Assembly (NCBI GenBank): GCA_021295655.1
Contig: JAGWBX010000039.1
Span: 1-35,801 of the forward strand
DNA: 35,801 nucleotides
Direction of reading: 5' to 3'
Origin: Candidatus Latescibacterota bacterium
GTDB taxonomy: Bacteria; Latescibacterota; UBA2968; GCA-2709665
Shown: positions 7,155 through 14,821 of the stretch, one piece after another
Numbering within the stretch: the first letter of the stretch is position 1
How the letters are laid out: each line of letters begins with the position of its first letter
The notes under the pieces: model-generated
The model's database searches: none
What the model was told of the DNA's origin: nothing
Seen by the model: only the letters and a program-made list of their open reading frames with translations
Position numbers and translations under genes: made by a program

Positions 7155-7392
7155 AAGCGGTAACGTCCCGCCCTTGCCGATCGTGATCAAATCGAAGCTG
7201 CTTATCGCCATGGACGGAAACCCCTTGAGGGCGTTGCGCGTCTGAGGCGGGTTCGGGGCGTCATGAAAGCCGGCGAACGGGTCGAAAGCCTCCTGTCCGG
7301 GGCAAGCGAGGTCTTCAGCGATTAGGCCGGGACGACCCGTGAACCATACGTCCGGATTTCTCACTCTCACTGTTGGCGGCGGCGGGCCCGCC
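7155..7392. other. Gap without a recognisable gene
   Basis: I see no credible gene in this stretch. The minus-strand frame running through it has no recognisable motif and continues into the decayed ankyrin segment. It may hold further decayed sequence. Confidence 0.4.
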
Positions 7393-7603
7393 TCATGTCC
7401 GCTCTCTGAATCTCTTCGCTTCCTTCCTGGCAACGTGAAACGCATTCTTCCCATTCTTGGTGAGAACGGTCGGATCGGCGCCGACATCGAGCAGCGCTTC
7501 GGCAGCGGCGATCCGGCCCCATCGATGCCGCGATGAATTGCGGCTCCACGATCGTGAGATACAGTCTTTCTTCGTGGCGCAGGAACCCGTTCTTTTCGAA
7601 CAT
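7393..7603 (-). pseudogene. Frameshifted ankyrin-repeat remnant
   Basis: Two overlapping minus-strand frames join to give a recognisable ankyrin repeat. One frame reads ...YLTIVEPQFIAASMG (to about 7520). The next reads GRIAAAEALLDVGADPTV followed by LTKNGKNAFHVARKEA, to the stop at 7393. Joined, this follows the repeat consensus AAxxGxxxxAxxLLxxGADPxxxxxxGxxAxxxA. A single-base frame change near 7518-7522 breaks it, and no full-length gene surrounds it. Ankyrin repeats are protein-binding modules; the original protein cannot be identified. Confidence 0.65.
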
Positions 7604-8068
7604 GCCACCGCCTGTGTTGTATCCACAGTGTTGTCCACCCGTTCTGAAAATTACGACGACTCGTGGGGCATTGATCGCGCACCGGGCGAACCGGGCCGCA
7701 TGAAATCTTCGTCTAAAATGGTCAATATCGATGAATCGGTTGAGAATATATACAAAAGAGCAGGTATTTCCCGGAATTCTTTTCCGAATACCCGATTCTT
7801 GCGCTCATCGGTCCTTTGGACGGATCTTTCCCATCGAATCGACAACGTTGAACAGAATGGCTTGCACGCGCCGGCAGATTGGAGCGGCGACGTGGCGGAG
7901 CGCCGCGATTTGGACGGGAACTGACGTTTGTCGTTCTTCCGGAACGGAGTTTGCTTAACATTCACCCAACCGGAAGGACCGGTTTGCTATACGGTCGGCG
8001 TCTGAATATGGGGGCGAGTTACGGCAGTGCGGCGTTTCCACACGGACAGACGGAAGGATAACGACAAT
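7604..8068. other. Non-coding or decayed stretch upstream of radC
   Basis: I see no credible gene here. A plus-strand open frame (7457-7924) has irregular composition and no motif, and overlaps the ankyrin remnant. Around 7720-7760 the sequence turns AT-rich. The last bases contain the GGAAGGA ribosome-binding site of radC (8052-8058). Confidence 0.4.
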
Positions 8069-8758
8069 ATGGAAGTACAGGCACGGGGCCGGGGAATCGA
8101 CGGTGTCGCGGACGTGGACCTTCCTCGTGAGAAACTGGAACGGCTCGGCGCCGAAGCGCTGAGAAACGAGGAATTGCTTGCCGTGCTGCTGCGAACGGGA
8201 TATGAAGGCAAGAATGTGCTGGAGGTTTCCGGGGAGGTTCTGAAACAGCATACACTGCAGGCGCTCATGGCGATGGGACTCGCGGAACTGACGGCAATCA
8301 AGGGCATCGGCCGGGCGAAGGCCGCGGGCCTTGTCTCCGGCTTCGAACTGGCAAGACGGGCGTTGAACCAGGGGATGGGCATCGAGCCGTCCATAACGAA
8401 ACCGGCGGACGCCGTCGGGCTGCTCTCGGAATTCAAGGACAGACGAAAGGAACATTTCGTGGCGGTTTTTCTGAATGCCCGGAATCAGGTCATCTGCAGG
8501 GAGGAAGTGTCGGTGGGATCGCTGAACGCGTCTCTGGTTCATCCTCGCGAAGTGTTCTTCCCCGCCGTCGGCTCAAGCGCGGCCAGCGTCATCCTTGCGC
8601 ACAACCACCCTTCCGGCGACGTGACGCCGAGCCGCGAGGACATTGAACTGACCCGACGGATGGTGCAGGCCGGCGAAATCATGGGAATCGAAGTTCTGGA
8701 CCACATCATTCTGGGCGCCGAGCGGTTCCTGAGCATGAAGGAAGCGGATCTGTTCTGA
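8069..8758 (+). CDS. radC: RadC-family JAB/MPN protein
   Basis: This is a 229-residue RadC/UPF0758 protein. The N-terminal half has a helix-hairpin-helix-type DNA-binding segment (LAELTAIKGIGRAKAAGLVSGFELARR). The C-terminal half is a JAB1/MPN metallo-domain with the JAMM signature H178-N-H180-PSGDVTPSRED191. Length and order are those of chromosomal RadC. Despite the name, a role in recombination repair is unproven and the biochemical function remains unsettled; some relatives are linked to competence or mobile DNA. ATG 8069 is preferred, with GGAAGG upstream; the frame opens at 8027. Its neighbours are decayed genes, so it is probably transcribed alone. Confidence 0.9.
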   Translation: MEVQARGRGIDGVADVDLPREKLERLGAEALRNEELLAVLLRTGYEGKNVLEVSGEVLKQHTLQALMAMGLAELTAIKGIGRAKAAGLVSGFELARRALNQGMGIEPSITKPADAVGLLSEFKDRRKEHFVAVFLNARNQVICREEVSVGSLNASLVHPREVFFPAVGSSAASVILAHNHPSGDVTPSREDIELTRRMVQAGEIMGIEVLDHIILGAERFLSMKEADLF

Positions 8759-8788
8759 GTAGCTGAGGGGAGGGGTTCGACTTCACAG

Positions 8789-8807
8789 AACGGGCCTGAA
8801 ACCCGTT
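8789..8807. terminator. Weak hairpin after radC
   Basis: AACGGG pairs with CCCGTT across a seven-base loop, 30 bases after the radC stop. The stem is short and only three T follow. It is possibly a terminator. Confidence 0.3.
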
Positions 8808-8910
8808 TCACGATACGGCCTGACATGCGTTATATTGTGGATCAGGGTGCCTCGGTTCGTTCCGCACGCCGCTCCCGCTGCGACGTCTGCGCGGCGCCAA
8901 CCGGTACGGG

Positions 8911-9126
8911 AGGTGTGTCTTGGCCGTGATCACGTTGACAACGGATTTTGGGCTTCAGGACGGATACGTGGCCGCAATGAAGGGTGCGATTCTTTCCGTC
9001 TTACGTCTCACCCGTTGGTCGGGCGGCCGGGGGTGAGGTGTGGAGGCGTGTCTTGGCCGTGATCACGTTGACAACGGATTTTGGGCTTCAGGACGGATAC
9101 GTGGCCGCAATGAAGGGTGCGATTCT
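8911..9126 (+). repeat. 133-bp-offset partial tandem duplication
   Basis: Bases 8911-8993 and 9044-9126 are identical except for one base near the start (8914 T against 9047 C). They carry the ribosome-binding site and first codons of the SAM hydroxide adenosyltransferase gene. Between them lie about 50 unrelated bases (8994-9043) containing CTCACCC...GGGTGAG as an inverted repeat. The offset of 133 is not a multiple of three. The near-identity points to a recent event or to an assembly artefact. Confidence 0.9.
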
Positions 9127-9825
9127 GATGTCCGCCTGGTGGACGTCTCCCATCGGGTCCCGCCGCAGGACGTGGCCTCCGGGGCATATATCCTGTCCTG
9201 TGCATACCGCTACTTTCCGGCGGGTTCGGTCCATCTCACGGTTGTGGACCCGGGCGTGGGAAGCGCCCGTCGCGCAATCGTGGTGGAAACGGCCCAGCAC
9301 CGGTTTGTGGGCCCGGATAACGGATCGTTCAGCGCGGTACTCCATCGCGAACCAACCTGGAACGCCTTTGAGATCCGCAATTCGGCGTATTTCAGATCTG
9401 TGGTGAGCCCCACCTTTCACGGCCGGGACATCTTCGGCCCCGTCGCGGCCCATCTGTGCAACGGCGTCCCGCCGGCCGAACTGGGTCCGCGGATCGCCGA
9501 TCCGGCCCGCCTCGACCTCTGGACGGTTCAGGAACGCGAAAACGCCGTTGTGGGGAGAATCGTGCACGTGGACCATTTCGGAAATGCGATCAGCAATCTC
9601 GAGAAACGGCGCCTGGGTTACGGCGACGTCCGCGTCCGTGTGGGAGACTACGCGTTCGACAGGGTCTGCCGTACGTACGCCGAGGTTCCGGAGGGCGAGG
9701 CACTGGTTCTGTATGGAAGCGACGACACGCTGGAGGTTGCGATAAACGGAGGGAACGCCGCGCGGAAAATGGAGTTGAGGCGGGGCGATCGGGTAACCGT
9801 GGATTTCGGACACGATTCCGCGTAG
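8920..9825 (+). pseudogene. SAM hydroxide adenosyltransferase (DUF62/SAM hydrolase family), disrupted 5' end
   Basis: The main body (in frame from 9127 to the stop at 9825) matches the family that hydrolyses S-adenosylmethionine to adenosine and methionine. It has DVRLVDVSHRVPPQDVASGAYIL, the DPGVGSARR motif (Asp and Arg of the D-R-H triad), GPDNGSF and the FHGRDIFGP motif carrying the His. The N-terminus that should precede it, VITLTTDFGLQDGYVAAMKGAIL, is present twice but never in frame. Copy 1 (start TTG 8920 or GTG 8926, GGGAGG upstream) runs into 13 unrelated codons and a stop at 9034-9036. Copy 2 (from 9053) joins the body in the wrong frame, as if about 10-13 bases of the ILS-x-P-D region were lost. 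A continuous frame from GTG 9040 exists, but it translates the duplicate out of frame and lacks the TDFG residues that bind SAM. Unless frameshifting occurs, no functional enzyme is made. Confidence 0.85.
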
Positions 9826-9838
9826 ATGCGGGTCCGTC

Positions 9839-10531
9839 TCAGGGCAGCAGTTCCAGCAGGTCCCTCAGACGGTTCAGTTCGTGGTCCGGGCGTTCCTCGG
9901 GGGTTCGAGGACGCTGGTTTTTTTGTCTGCCGAAACACAGGCGCGCCGTGCGCATGCCCAGGCGTTTCGACGCGGCGATTTCCGAGTTCAGCTTGTCACC
10001 CACCGAGAGGATCCGGCAGGGTGAGAGGTTGAAGCACCGGGCCGCCCGATGAAGCGCCTCGTCTTTTTCGGGAACCTTTCGGTCGTCGTGCAAGATGAGC
10101 GAGCCCGATTCCTCGCTGAAGTGGCCGCGAAGGCCCAGGAGGTCTACTTTCCGCCGCTGCCGCTCCGGCCGGCCGGTGGTCACGAGGCACAGCCGGTAAT
10201 GCCTGGCCGCAAGTTCGTCGAGTGTTGAGCGTGTGTCCTGAAAGGGCGCGATGGCTTCCACATGGTCCCGATTGTAGGCCGCGAGGGCGCTTTCCACAAC
10301 GTCCGCCCGCAATTCGTGGCGGCGGGCGATTTCGCGGATGGAATCGGCGGAACTCAGTTGGTCGGCAAGCTCAGCCTGCAGGCGCTGCAGGGCCGAAACG
10401 TCGGAATCGGGAATGGCCGCGGCAAGGGTTTCAGCCGCCCGCCGGCGCGCCGGTTCGGTCAACTGACCGGTGCAGTCGAACAACGTGTCGTCCAGGTCGA
10501 AAATGACGGCATCAATCCGGCGCCGAGCCAT
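9839..10531 (-). CDS. HAD-family hydrolase (haloacid dehalogenase-like phosphatase)
   Basis: This is a 230-residue HAD-superfamily protein, probably a phosphatase. Motif I is FDLDDTLFD with nucleophile D12 and acid D14, motif II is VTTG (T118/T119), motif III lysine is around K153-K156, and motif IV is GDKLNSEI with D179. An alpha-helical cap lies between residues 20 and 95, as in the subfamily-I HADs. It overlaps the end of the upstream HAD-YvcK gene by 20 bases, so the two are co-transcribed and probably coupled. The protein resembles the HAD domain of that fusion: both have G-R-x(2,3)-R-Q-x2-K-[VI]-D-L-L after motif II and a similar C-terminal helix, so they are likely duplicates. The substrate is unknown. 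It converges on the broken SAM-enzyme gene with only 13 bases between them. Confidence 0.88.
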   Translation of the reverse strand: MARRRIDAVIFDLDDTLFDCTGQLTEPARRRAAETLAAAIPDSDVSALQRLQAELADQLSSADSIREIARRHELRADVVESALAAYNRDHVEAIAPFQDTRSTLDELAARHYRLCLVTTGRPERQRRKVDLLGLRGHFSEESGSLILHDDRKVPEKDEALHRAARCFNLSPCRILSVGDKLNSEIAASKRLGMRTARLCFGRQKNQRPRTPEERPDHELNRLRDLLELLP

Positions 10532-12488
10532 TGTCCAGTTCCCCGTAGTCAGGCACTTCCAGACCGCAGTAGATCCGGCAGACGGCGTCGGCCACCCTGT
10601 CGGGGTTGTGGCTGATAAAGTCGCCCGCGCTGCGGTTCTTCACTTCGGACGTGTAGTCCTCCAGAAGATCCGTAACCGTACACGTTACAATACGGCGGAT
10701 CGCTTCCGGATCGCACGACACGGGTTCCTTTCCATCCCGCAGGTAGGCATCCAGCACCTGACGCCATTTTCGGCCTCCCGGCCGGTGGAATGCGTCCGGA
10801 TCCTGGACAATCATGTGATCCAGGAAGCCCCTGTCTTTTTCCGGGAAATGCCGCAGGATGGCGCGCAGGTGATCCGATGCGCGAAACCCGTCGGTCTGAC
10901 CTGGCTGGGTCACGATGTTGCAGATGTAAAAAACCTTGCCGCGGTGACGGGCGGATAGCGCGCGCCTGAGGTCGGGCACGAGCAGGTTCGTGATGACGCT
11001 CGTGAACAGGCTGCCGGGTCCGAGGACCACAATGTCCGCGTCCGCAATGGCCTGCACGGCGCCGCGCGGCGCGCGGGCTTCGTTCCTGGCCGGGCGGAAC
11101 GCGCTACCGGGCCTGGCGTAAACCTCGACCTGGCCGGTATTGGAATCGTCTTCCCTGTACAGCGCGCCGTCTGGTTGTTCCAGCTCCCGAAGAATGTCGC
11201 TGTTGGCGACGAGATACGCGTTCTTCAGGGGAGATTTGCCGGTTTTGCGCACCATCCACTCGGTATACCGCTGTTCCCCGTTTTCGAGTTCGGCGCAGAT
11301 GTCCACGTTCTGGTTGGTAGCGGGAAATACCTCTCCGCGTATGCGCAGCATATCCCCGGCTGTCCGGATGGCTGTCTGAAAATCTCCGAGTTGCTGGGTC
11401 AGCGCGGCGATCAGGAAGTTGCCGATATTGTCGTTTCGGAAGATCCCGGCTTCACTCTCGCTGTCTGGAAACCGGTGTTGAAATACCCGGATCAACCCGG
11501 AGGACACCCGGCGTCGATCGGCCAGCGCGGTCAACGCGTTGCGGATGTCACCCGGCGGCTGCACGCCCAGATTCCAGCGGATCCGTCCCGAGGAGGCCCC
11601 GGTGTCCGTAACCGCGACCACAGCCGCGGGGCTGTCGGTATAGGTGTGGATCCCCCGCAATACAATGGGGAGCCCGGTGCCGCCGCCCAGCGCCGCCACT
11701 CTAAGCCGGCGCCGGTCCTTGTCCATGCGGGCCAGATGGATCAGGGTTGACAGTTGCGGGAGGAGGCGGATCTGATGGGTTGGACGGTCGCCCTCACCGG
11801 GCTCTTCCTCCGCGTATCTCCCGCGGCGCATCCAGACGGTCGTGCATCCGATACGGTTGCCCGCCCGAATCTCATCCTGGGCCCGGTCGCCCACACAGAC
11901 GACTTCCTCTGGCGAGAGCTTGTGGGCCTTGATGAGTTCGGCGAACCAGTAGTCGTGAGAAGGCGGGCCTTCGTTCACGATCGTGTGGAAATACGGCGCA
12001 ATGTTCAAAAGGTCAATCTTGTTCTTCTGCCGAAGCGTCCTTCCAAACGTTACAAGAAAGAGCAGGCATCCCGCATCGCGAAGCTCCTGCAGGGTCTGGA
12101 CGGCGCCCGGAAAGAGCTTGACGTCTTCAACGGCCTCGCTGTTGTACACGTATTCGAGCTCGGCAACAAAGGCTTCGATGGAATCGGCGTCTTCCAGGCT
12201 GCGATGACTGGGGCGCTGTCTGTTGATATAGTCGGCGAGGCGATCGGGCTTGTCGCGCTGGAGGGCTTTCGCAATGTCGTAAAAGGCGAAATAATACGGA
12301 GACGAAGAATAATAGGGACCGTGCCGCAGTTCCAGTTCGTTGATCCGGCCGAGAGCGTAGGATTCGGACGCAAAGAAACCATGAGAGTACAGATGCCGGG
12401 CAACCCGTTTACGTGCGGCCTCAACCAGCGGATCCAGATCGAAGAGCGTCCCATCCAGATCGAAAATGATCGCGCGGGTATTTTTCAT
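10512..12488 (-). CDS. Fusion of HAD hydrolase and YvcK/CofD-like domain
   Basis: This is a 658-residue two-domain protein. Residues 1-250 are a HAD phosphatase: FDLDGTLFD (D10, D12), VTFGR (T147), and GDRAQDE (D201). Residues about 262-640 are a YvcK/CofD-like domain beginning VAALGGGTGLPIVLRGI and VAVTDTGASSGRI, with the PPGDIRNALTALAD and NIGNFLIAAL motifs of YvcK and VVLGPGSLFTSVITNLLV in the second half. YvcK (GlmR) proteins of about 320 residues bind UDP-N-acetylglucosamine and adjust carbon flow to cell-wall synthesis when cells use gluconeogenic carbon; CofD itself is a transferase. Here the YvcK part is intact and the HAD part keeps its catalytic residues, so one polypeptide could combine a sugar-phosphate phosphatase with a carbon-flux regulator. 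It starts at ATG 12488 without a clear Shine-Dalgarno sequence. It lies divergent from comF and 1.1 kb from the glycolytic genes. Confidence 0.9.
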   Translation of the reverse strand: MKNTRAIIFDLDGTLFDLDPLVEAARKRVARHLYSHGFFASESYALGRINELELRHGPYYSSSPYYFAFYDIAKALQRDKPDRLADYINRQRPSHRSLEDADSIEAFVAELEYVYNSEAVEDVKLFPGAVQTLQELRDAGCLLFLVTFGRTLRQKNKIDLLNIAPYFHTIVNEGPPSHDYWFAELIKAHKLSPEEVVCVGDRAQDEIRAGNRIGCTTVWMRRGRYAEEEPGEGDRPTHQIRLLPQLSTLIHLARMDKDRRRLRVAALGGGTGLPIVLRGIHTYTDSPAAVVAVTDTGASSGRIRWNLGVQPPGDIRNALTALADRRRVSSGLIRVFQHRFPDSESEAGIFRNDNIGNFLIAALTQQLGDFQTAIRTAGDMLRIRGEVFPATNQNVDICAELENGEQRYTEWMVRKTGKSPLKNAYLVANSDILRELEQPDGALYREDDSNTGQVEVYARPGSAFRPARNEARAPRGAVQAIADADIVVLGPGSLFTSVITNLLVPDLRRALSARHRGKVFYICNIVTQPGQTDGFRASDHLRAILRHFPEKDRGFLDHMIVQDPDAFHRPGGRKWRQVLDAYLRDGKEPVSCDPEAIRRIVTCTVTDLLEDYTSEVKNRSAGDFISHNPDRVADAVCRIYCGLEVPDYGELDNGSAPD

Positions 12489-12617
12489 AGATGACGTCTG
12501 GGAACGGGCTGCAGAAGAGGCGCGGCCGTGCAGATGCGGGGAGACGGATTCAACACGGTCAGAGCCGGCTTTGCAGACATCCGCGACCGATCGCGTTGAG
12601 TGGGAGAATGTATCGCC

Positions 12618-13451
12618 ATGAAGCTGCTATTGCAAGCCATTTCTCACTGTTCGGACGGCATGGGCGTGAATCGGGACGCTTTCGTACGTCTCCTTCATTC
12701 CGCAGGGGAATCCGTTCAGGCATTTGTATACCCCCCGCACTGTCTGCTCTGCCGGACACCACTGGACGAATCAAACGGGCTCTGTCCCGGGTGCTGGGAG
12801 ACCCTGGACATGATCAAGGGCCCGCGGTGCGGCCGTTGCGGTTGTCCGGGGCTTTCCGATCCCTGTACGAATTGTGCGGACAAGGATTTCGTTTTCTCCC
12901 GGATGTCTGCGCTCACGCCGTTCAGCCGTTCGGTGCAGCGCATGGTCCACATGTTGAAATACCAGGGTCTGACCGCTGCCGGGCAGACCCTTGGCCGGGC
13001 ATTGGGTCGGATGCTGGAACGGGAATCCCTGGCGGAAGCCCGGCCGGTGGTGGTGCCTGTGCCCCTTCACGGCAGCAGGCTGCGGGAGCGCGGCTACAAC
13101 CAGAGCGTATTGATCGCCAGGTCCCTGGCGAGGGTGCTGGACCTGCCCGTTGAGGACCGTGCGTTGAAGCGGGTACGCGCCACGGAAACACAGACGAATC
13201 TGGACTCGGCCCAGCGCGGCGCAAATATGGAGGGGGCCTTTCTCGTGCGCCGAAAGGATCTGGTCCGCGGACGCCCGGTCCTGCTGGTGGACGACGTTGT
13301 CACCACCGGGGCCACCGCCAATGCCTGCGCTGCGGCACTGCTGGAAGCAGGCGCGTCCGAAGTCGACGTCGCAGCCGTTGCGTGTCCCTATTTCGACGCC
13401 GAAAAACCGGATGCCCGGACAGCCGTCCCTGACTCCGCTCTTTTTATCTAA
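12618..13451 (+). CDS. comF: ComF-family amidophosphoribosyltransferase-like protein
   Basis: This is a 277-residue ComF-type protein. The N-terminal third holds a zinc-ribbon with cysteine pairs at 42/45, 56/59, 71/74 and 83/86. The rest is a phosphoribosyltransferase domain with VPVPLHGSRLRERGYNQS and the PRPP-binding loop VLLVDDVVTTGAT (221-233). ComF is needed for late steps of natural transformation in several bacteria and is found in many others of unknown competence. ATG 12618 is chosen, with GGGAGA upstream; GTG 12600 would add six residues. It is divergent from the HAD-YvcK gene and precedes the glycolytic genes, which have their own promoter. Confidence 0.88.
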   Translation: MKLLLQAISHCSDGMGVNRDAFVRLLHSAGESVQAFVYPPHCLLCRTPLDESNGLCPGCWETLDMIKGPRCGRCGCPGLSDPCTNCADKDFVFSRMSALTPFSRSVQRMVHMLKYQGLTAAGQTLGRALGRMLERESLAEARPVVVPVPLHGSRLRERGYNQSVLIARSLARVLDLPVEDRALKRVRATETQTNLDSAQRGANMEGAFLVRRKDLVRGRPVLLVDDVVTTGATANACAAALLEAGASEVDVAAVACPYFDAEKPDARTAVPDSALFI

Positions 13452-13487
13452 CGCGTTGATTCCAAACACTTTGACAAAAAAAACAAC

Positions 13488-13516
13488 TTGACACTGAACG
13501 AGGCATGCCTTAAATT
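13488..13516 (+). promoter_or_regulatory. Promoter of the phosphofructokinase gene
   Basis: TTGACA (13488-13493) and TAAATT (13511-13516) are 17 bases apart. A second TTGACA at 13471-13476 has no partner at the right distance. The surrounding DNA is AT-rich and lies just after comF. The leader to ATG 13622 would be about 100 bases. Confidence 0.65.
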
Positions 13517-13621
13517 CACAGGTTCCAATCAGGTAAAATTGCAGAGCAGGATGCCGTGCAGACGGATCCTGTCCGCGTGACAGGTCATGCCAATCAACCG
13601 GACGATGTACGGAGCGCTCCA

Positions 13622-14659
13622 ATGGCGTGCAGGCGTGTCGGAATTTTAACCGGCGGCGGCGATTGCCCCGGGCTGAATGCGGTAATCCGCGCGGTTACGC
13701 GGAAGGGGATAGACGCTTACGGATATGAAATCGTCGGGGTTATGCTGGGTTGGAGAGGTATGCTCGAGTCGGTCTCGATGCCGCTGGACCTGAATAAGGT
13801 CTCCGGTATTCTGCCCAGAGGCGGAACGATCCTGGGCACGTCCAGGACCAACCCGTATAACGAGCCGAACGGCGACGACATTGTAAAACAGAACATGGTC
13901 AGGATGGGGCTGGATGCACTGATTGCCGTCGGCGGAGACGACACGGTCGGCGTGGCCAGCAGGCTGCACGAAGACGGCGTTAACGTAATCGGCGTACCAA
14001 AGACCATCGACAACGACCTGGACGGCACGGACCAGACCTTCGGTTTCGATACGGCCATCAATACGGTCACCGACGCCATCGACCGGTTGCATACCACGGC
14101 CGAGTCCCACAACAGGGTGATGGTGGTGGAGGTGATGGGTCGTCACGCGGGATGGATCGCCGTGGAAGCGGGCATCGCAGGCGGCGCCGACATGGTCCTT
14201 ATTCCCGAACAGCCGGTCGACCTGGACATGGTCTGCTCTTCCATTCAGAAACGCCACGACCGCGGCAAGACTTTCAGTATCGTGGTGGTGGCCGAGGGCG
14301 CCAGGATGTCCGATGAATCTCTGGTGCTTCAATCCGAAGAACGCGACGCATTCGGTCACGTCCGTCTTGGCGGAATCGGCATCGTTCTTGGGGAAGAAAT
14401 AGAAAAACGAACGGGTTTCGAAACCCGGGTGACCGTGCTGGGCCACATCCAGCGCGGGGGCAACCCCACTGCCTTCGATCGGGTCCTGGGCACCCGATTC
14501 GGCATTGCCGCAATCGACCTTGTCCACGCCGGAGATTTCGGCAACATGGTGGCGCTTCGGGGCACCGATATCGTTTCTGTACCGCTGAAAGACGCGGTAT
14601 CCAAGCTGCGTACCGTGGATATGAACCTGTACGATATCGCCAGGGTCTTTTTCGGATAA
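13622..14659 (+). CDS. pfp: 6-phosphofructokinase, residues of the pyrophosphate-dependent type
   Basis: This is a 345-residue phosphofructokinase that converts fructose 6-phosphate and fructose 1,6-bisphosphate. It has the N-terminal GILTGGGDCPGLNAVIRAV loop, PRGGTILGTSRTNP, the catalytic PKTIDND (126-132), MGRHAGWIA and GHIQRGG. Two positions separate ATP from PPi enzymes. ATP-type PFK has GGDG and PGTIDND; this protein has GGDD (D107) and PKTIDND (K127), the pair linked to pyrophosphate use. It is therefore probably a reversible PPi-PFK, but this is a prediction. ATG 13622 has GGAG seven bases upstream and gives the standard PFK N-terminus; GTG 13556 would add 22 poorly conserved residues. 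It is followed by gap after 162 bases. Confidence 0.9.
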   Translation: MACRRVGILTGGGDCPGLNAVIRAVTRKGIDAYGYEIVGVMLGWRGMLESVSMPLDLNKVSGILPRGGTILGTSRTNPYNEPNGDDIVKQNMVRMGLDALIAVGGDDTVGVASRLHEDGVNVIGVPKTIDNDLDGTDQTFGFDTAINTVTDAIDRLHTTAESHNRVMVVEVMGRHAGWIAVEAGIAGGADMVLIPEQPVDLDMVCSSIQKRHDRGKTFSIVVVAEGARMSDESLVLQSEERDAFGHVRLGGIGIVLGEEIEKRTGFETRVTVLGHIQRGGNPTAFDRVLGTRFGIAAIDLVHAGDFGNMVALRGTDIVSVPLKDAVSKLRTVDMNLYDIARVFFG

Positions 14660-14821
14660 CCTCGAACTTCCGTGGCGCCGGGTTTCGATGCTGTCAGGCT
14701 GCCCTGGAGCACGAATCACCGACCCCGTAACGTGCGCGCGGACCCGTCGACCGTCCGATGCATCGTTTAAACCCGGCGGCAATCGGCCGACCGGTTTGTA
14801 TTTGACCTGGAGGTAGACAAG

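Noticed and set aside
7457-7924. 155-residue plus-strand frame as a gene
   Set aside because: Irregular composition, no ribosome-binding site, and overlap with the ankyrin remnant.
9040-9825. Continuous frame from GTG 9040 as a normal SAM-enzyme gene
   Set aside because: Its first 29 residues come from the duplicated segment read in the wrong frame, without the conserved TTDFG start; the gene is better described as disrupted.
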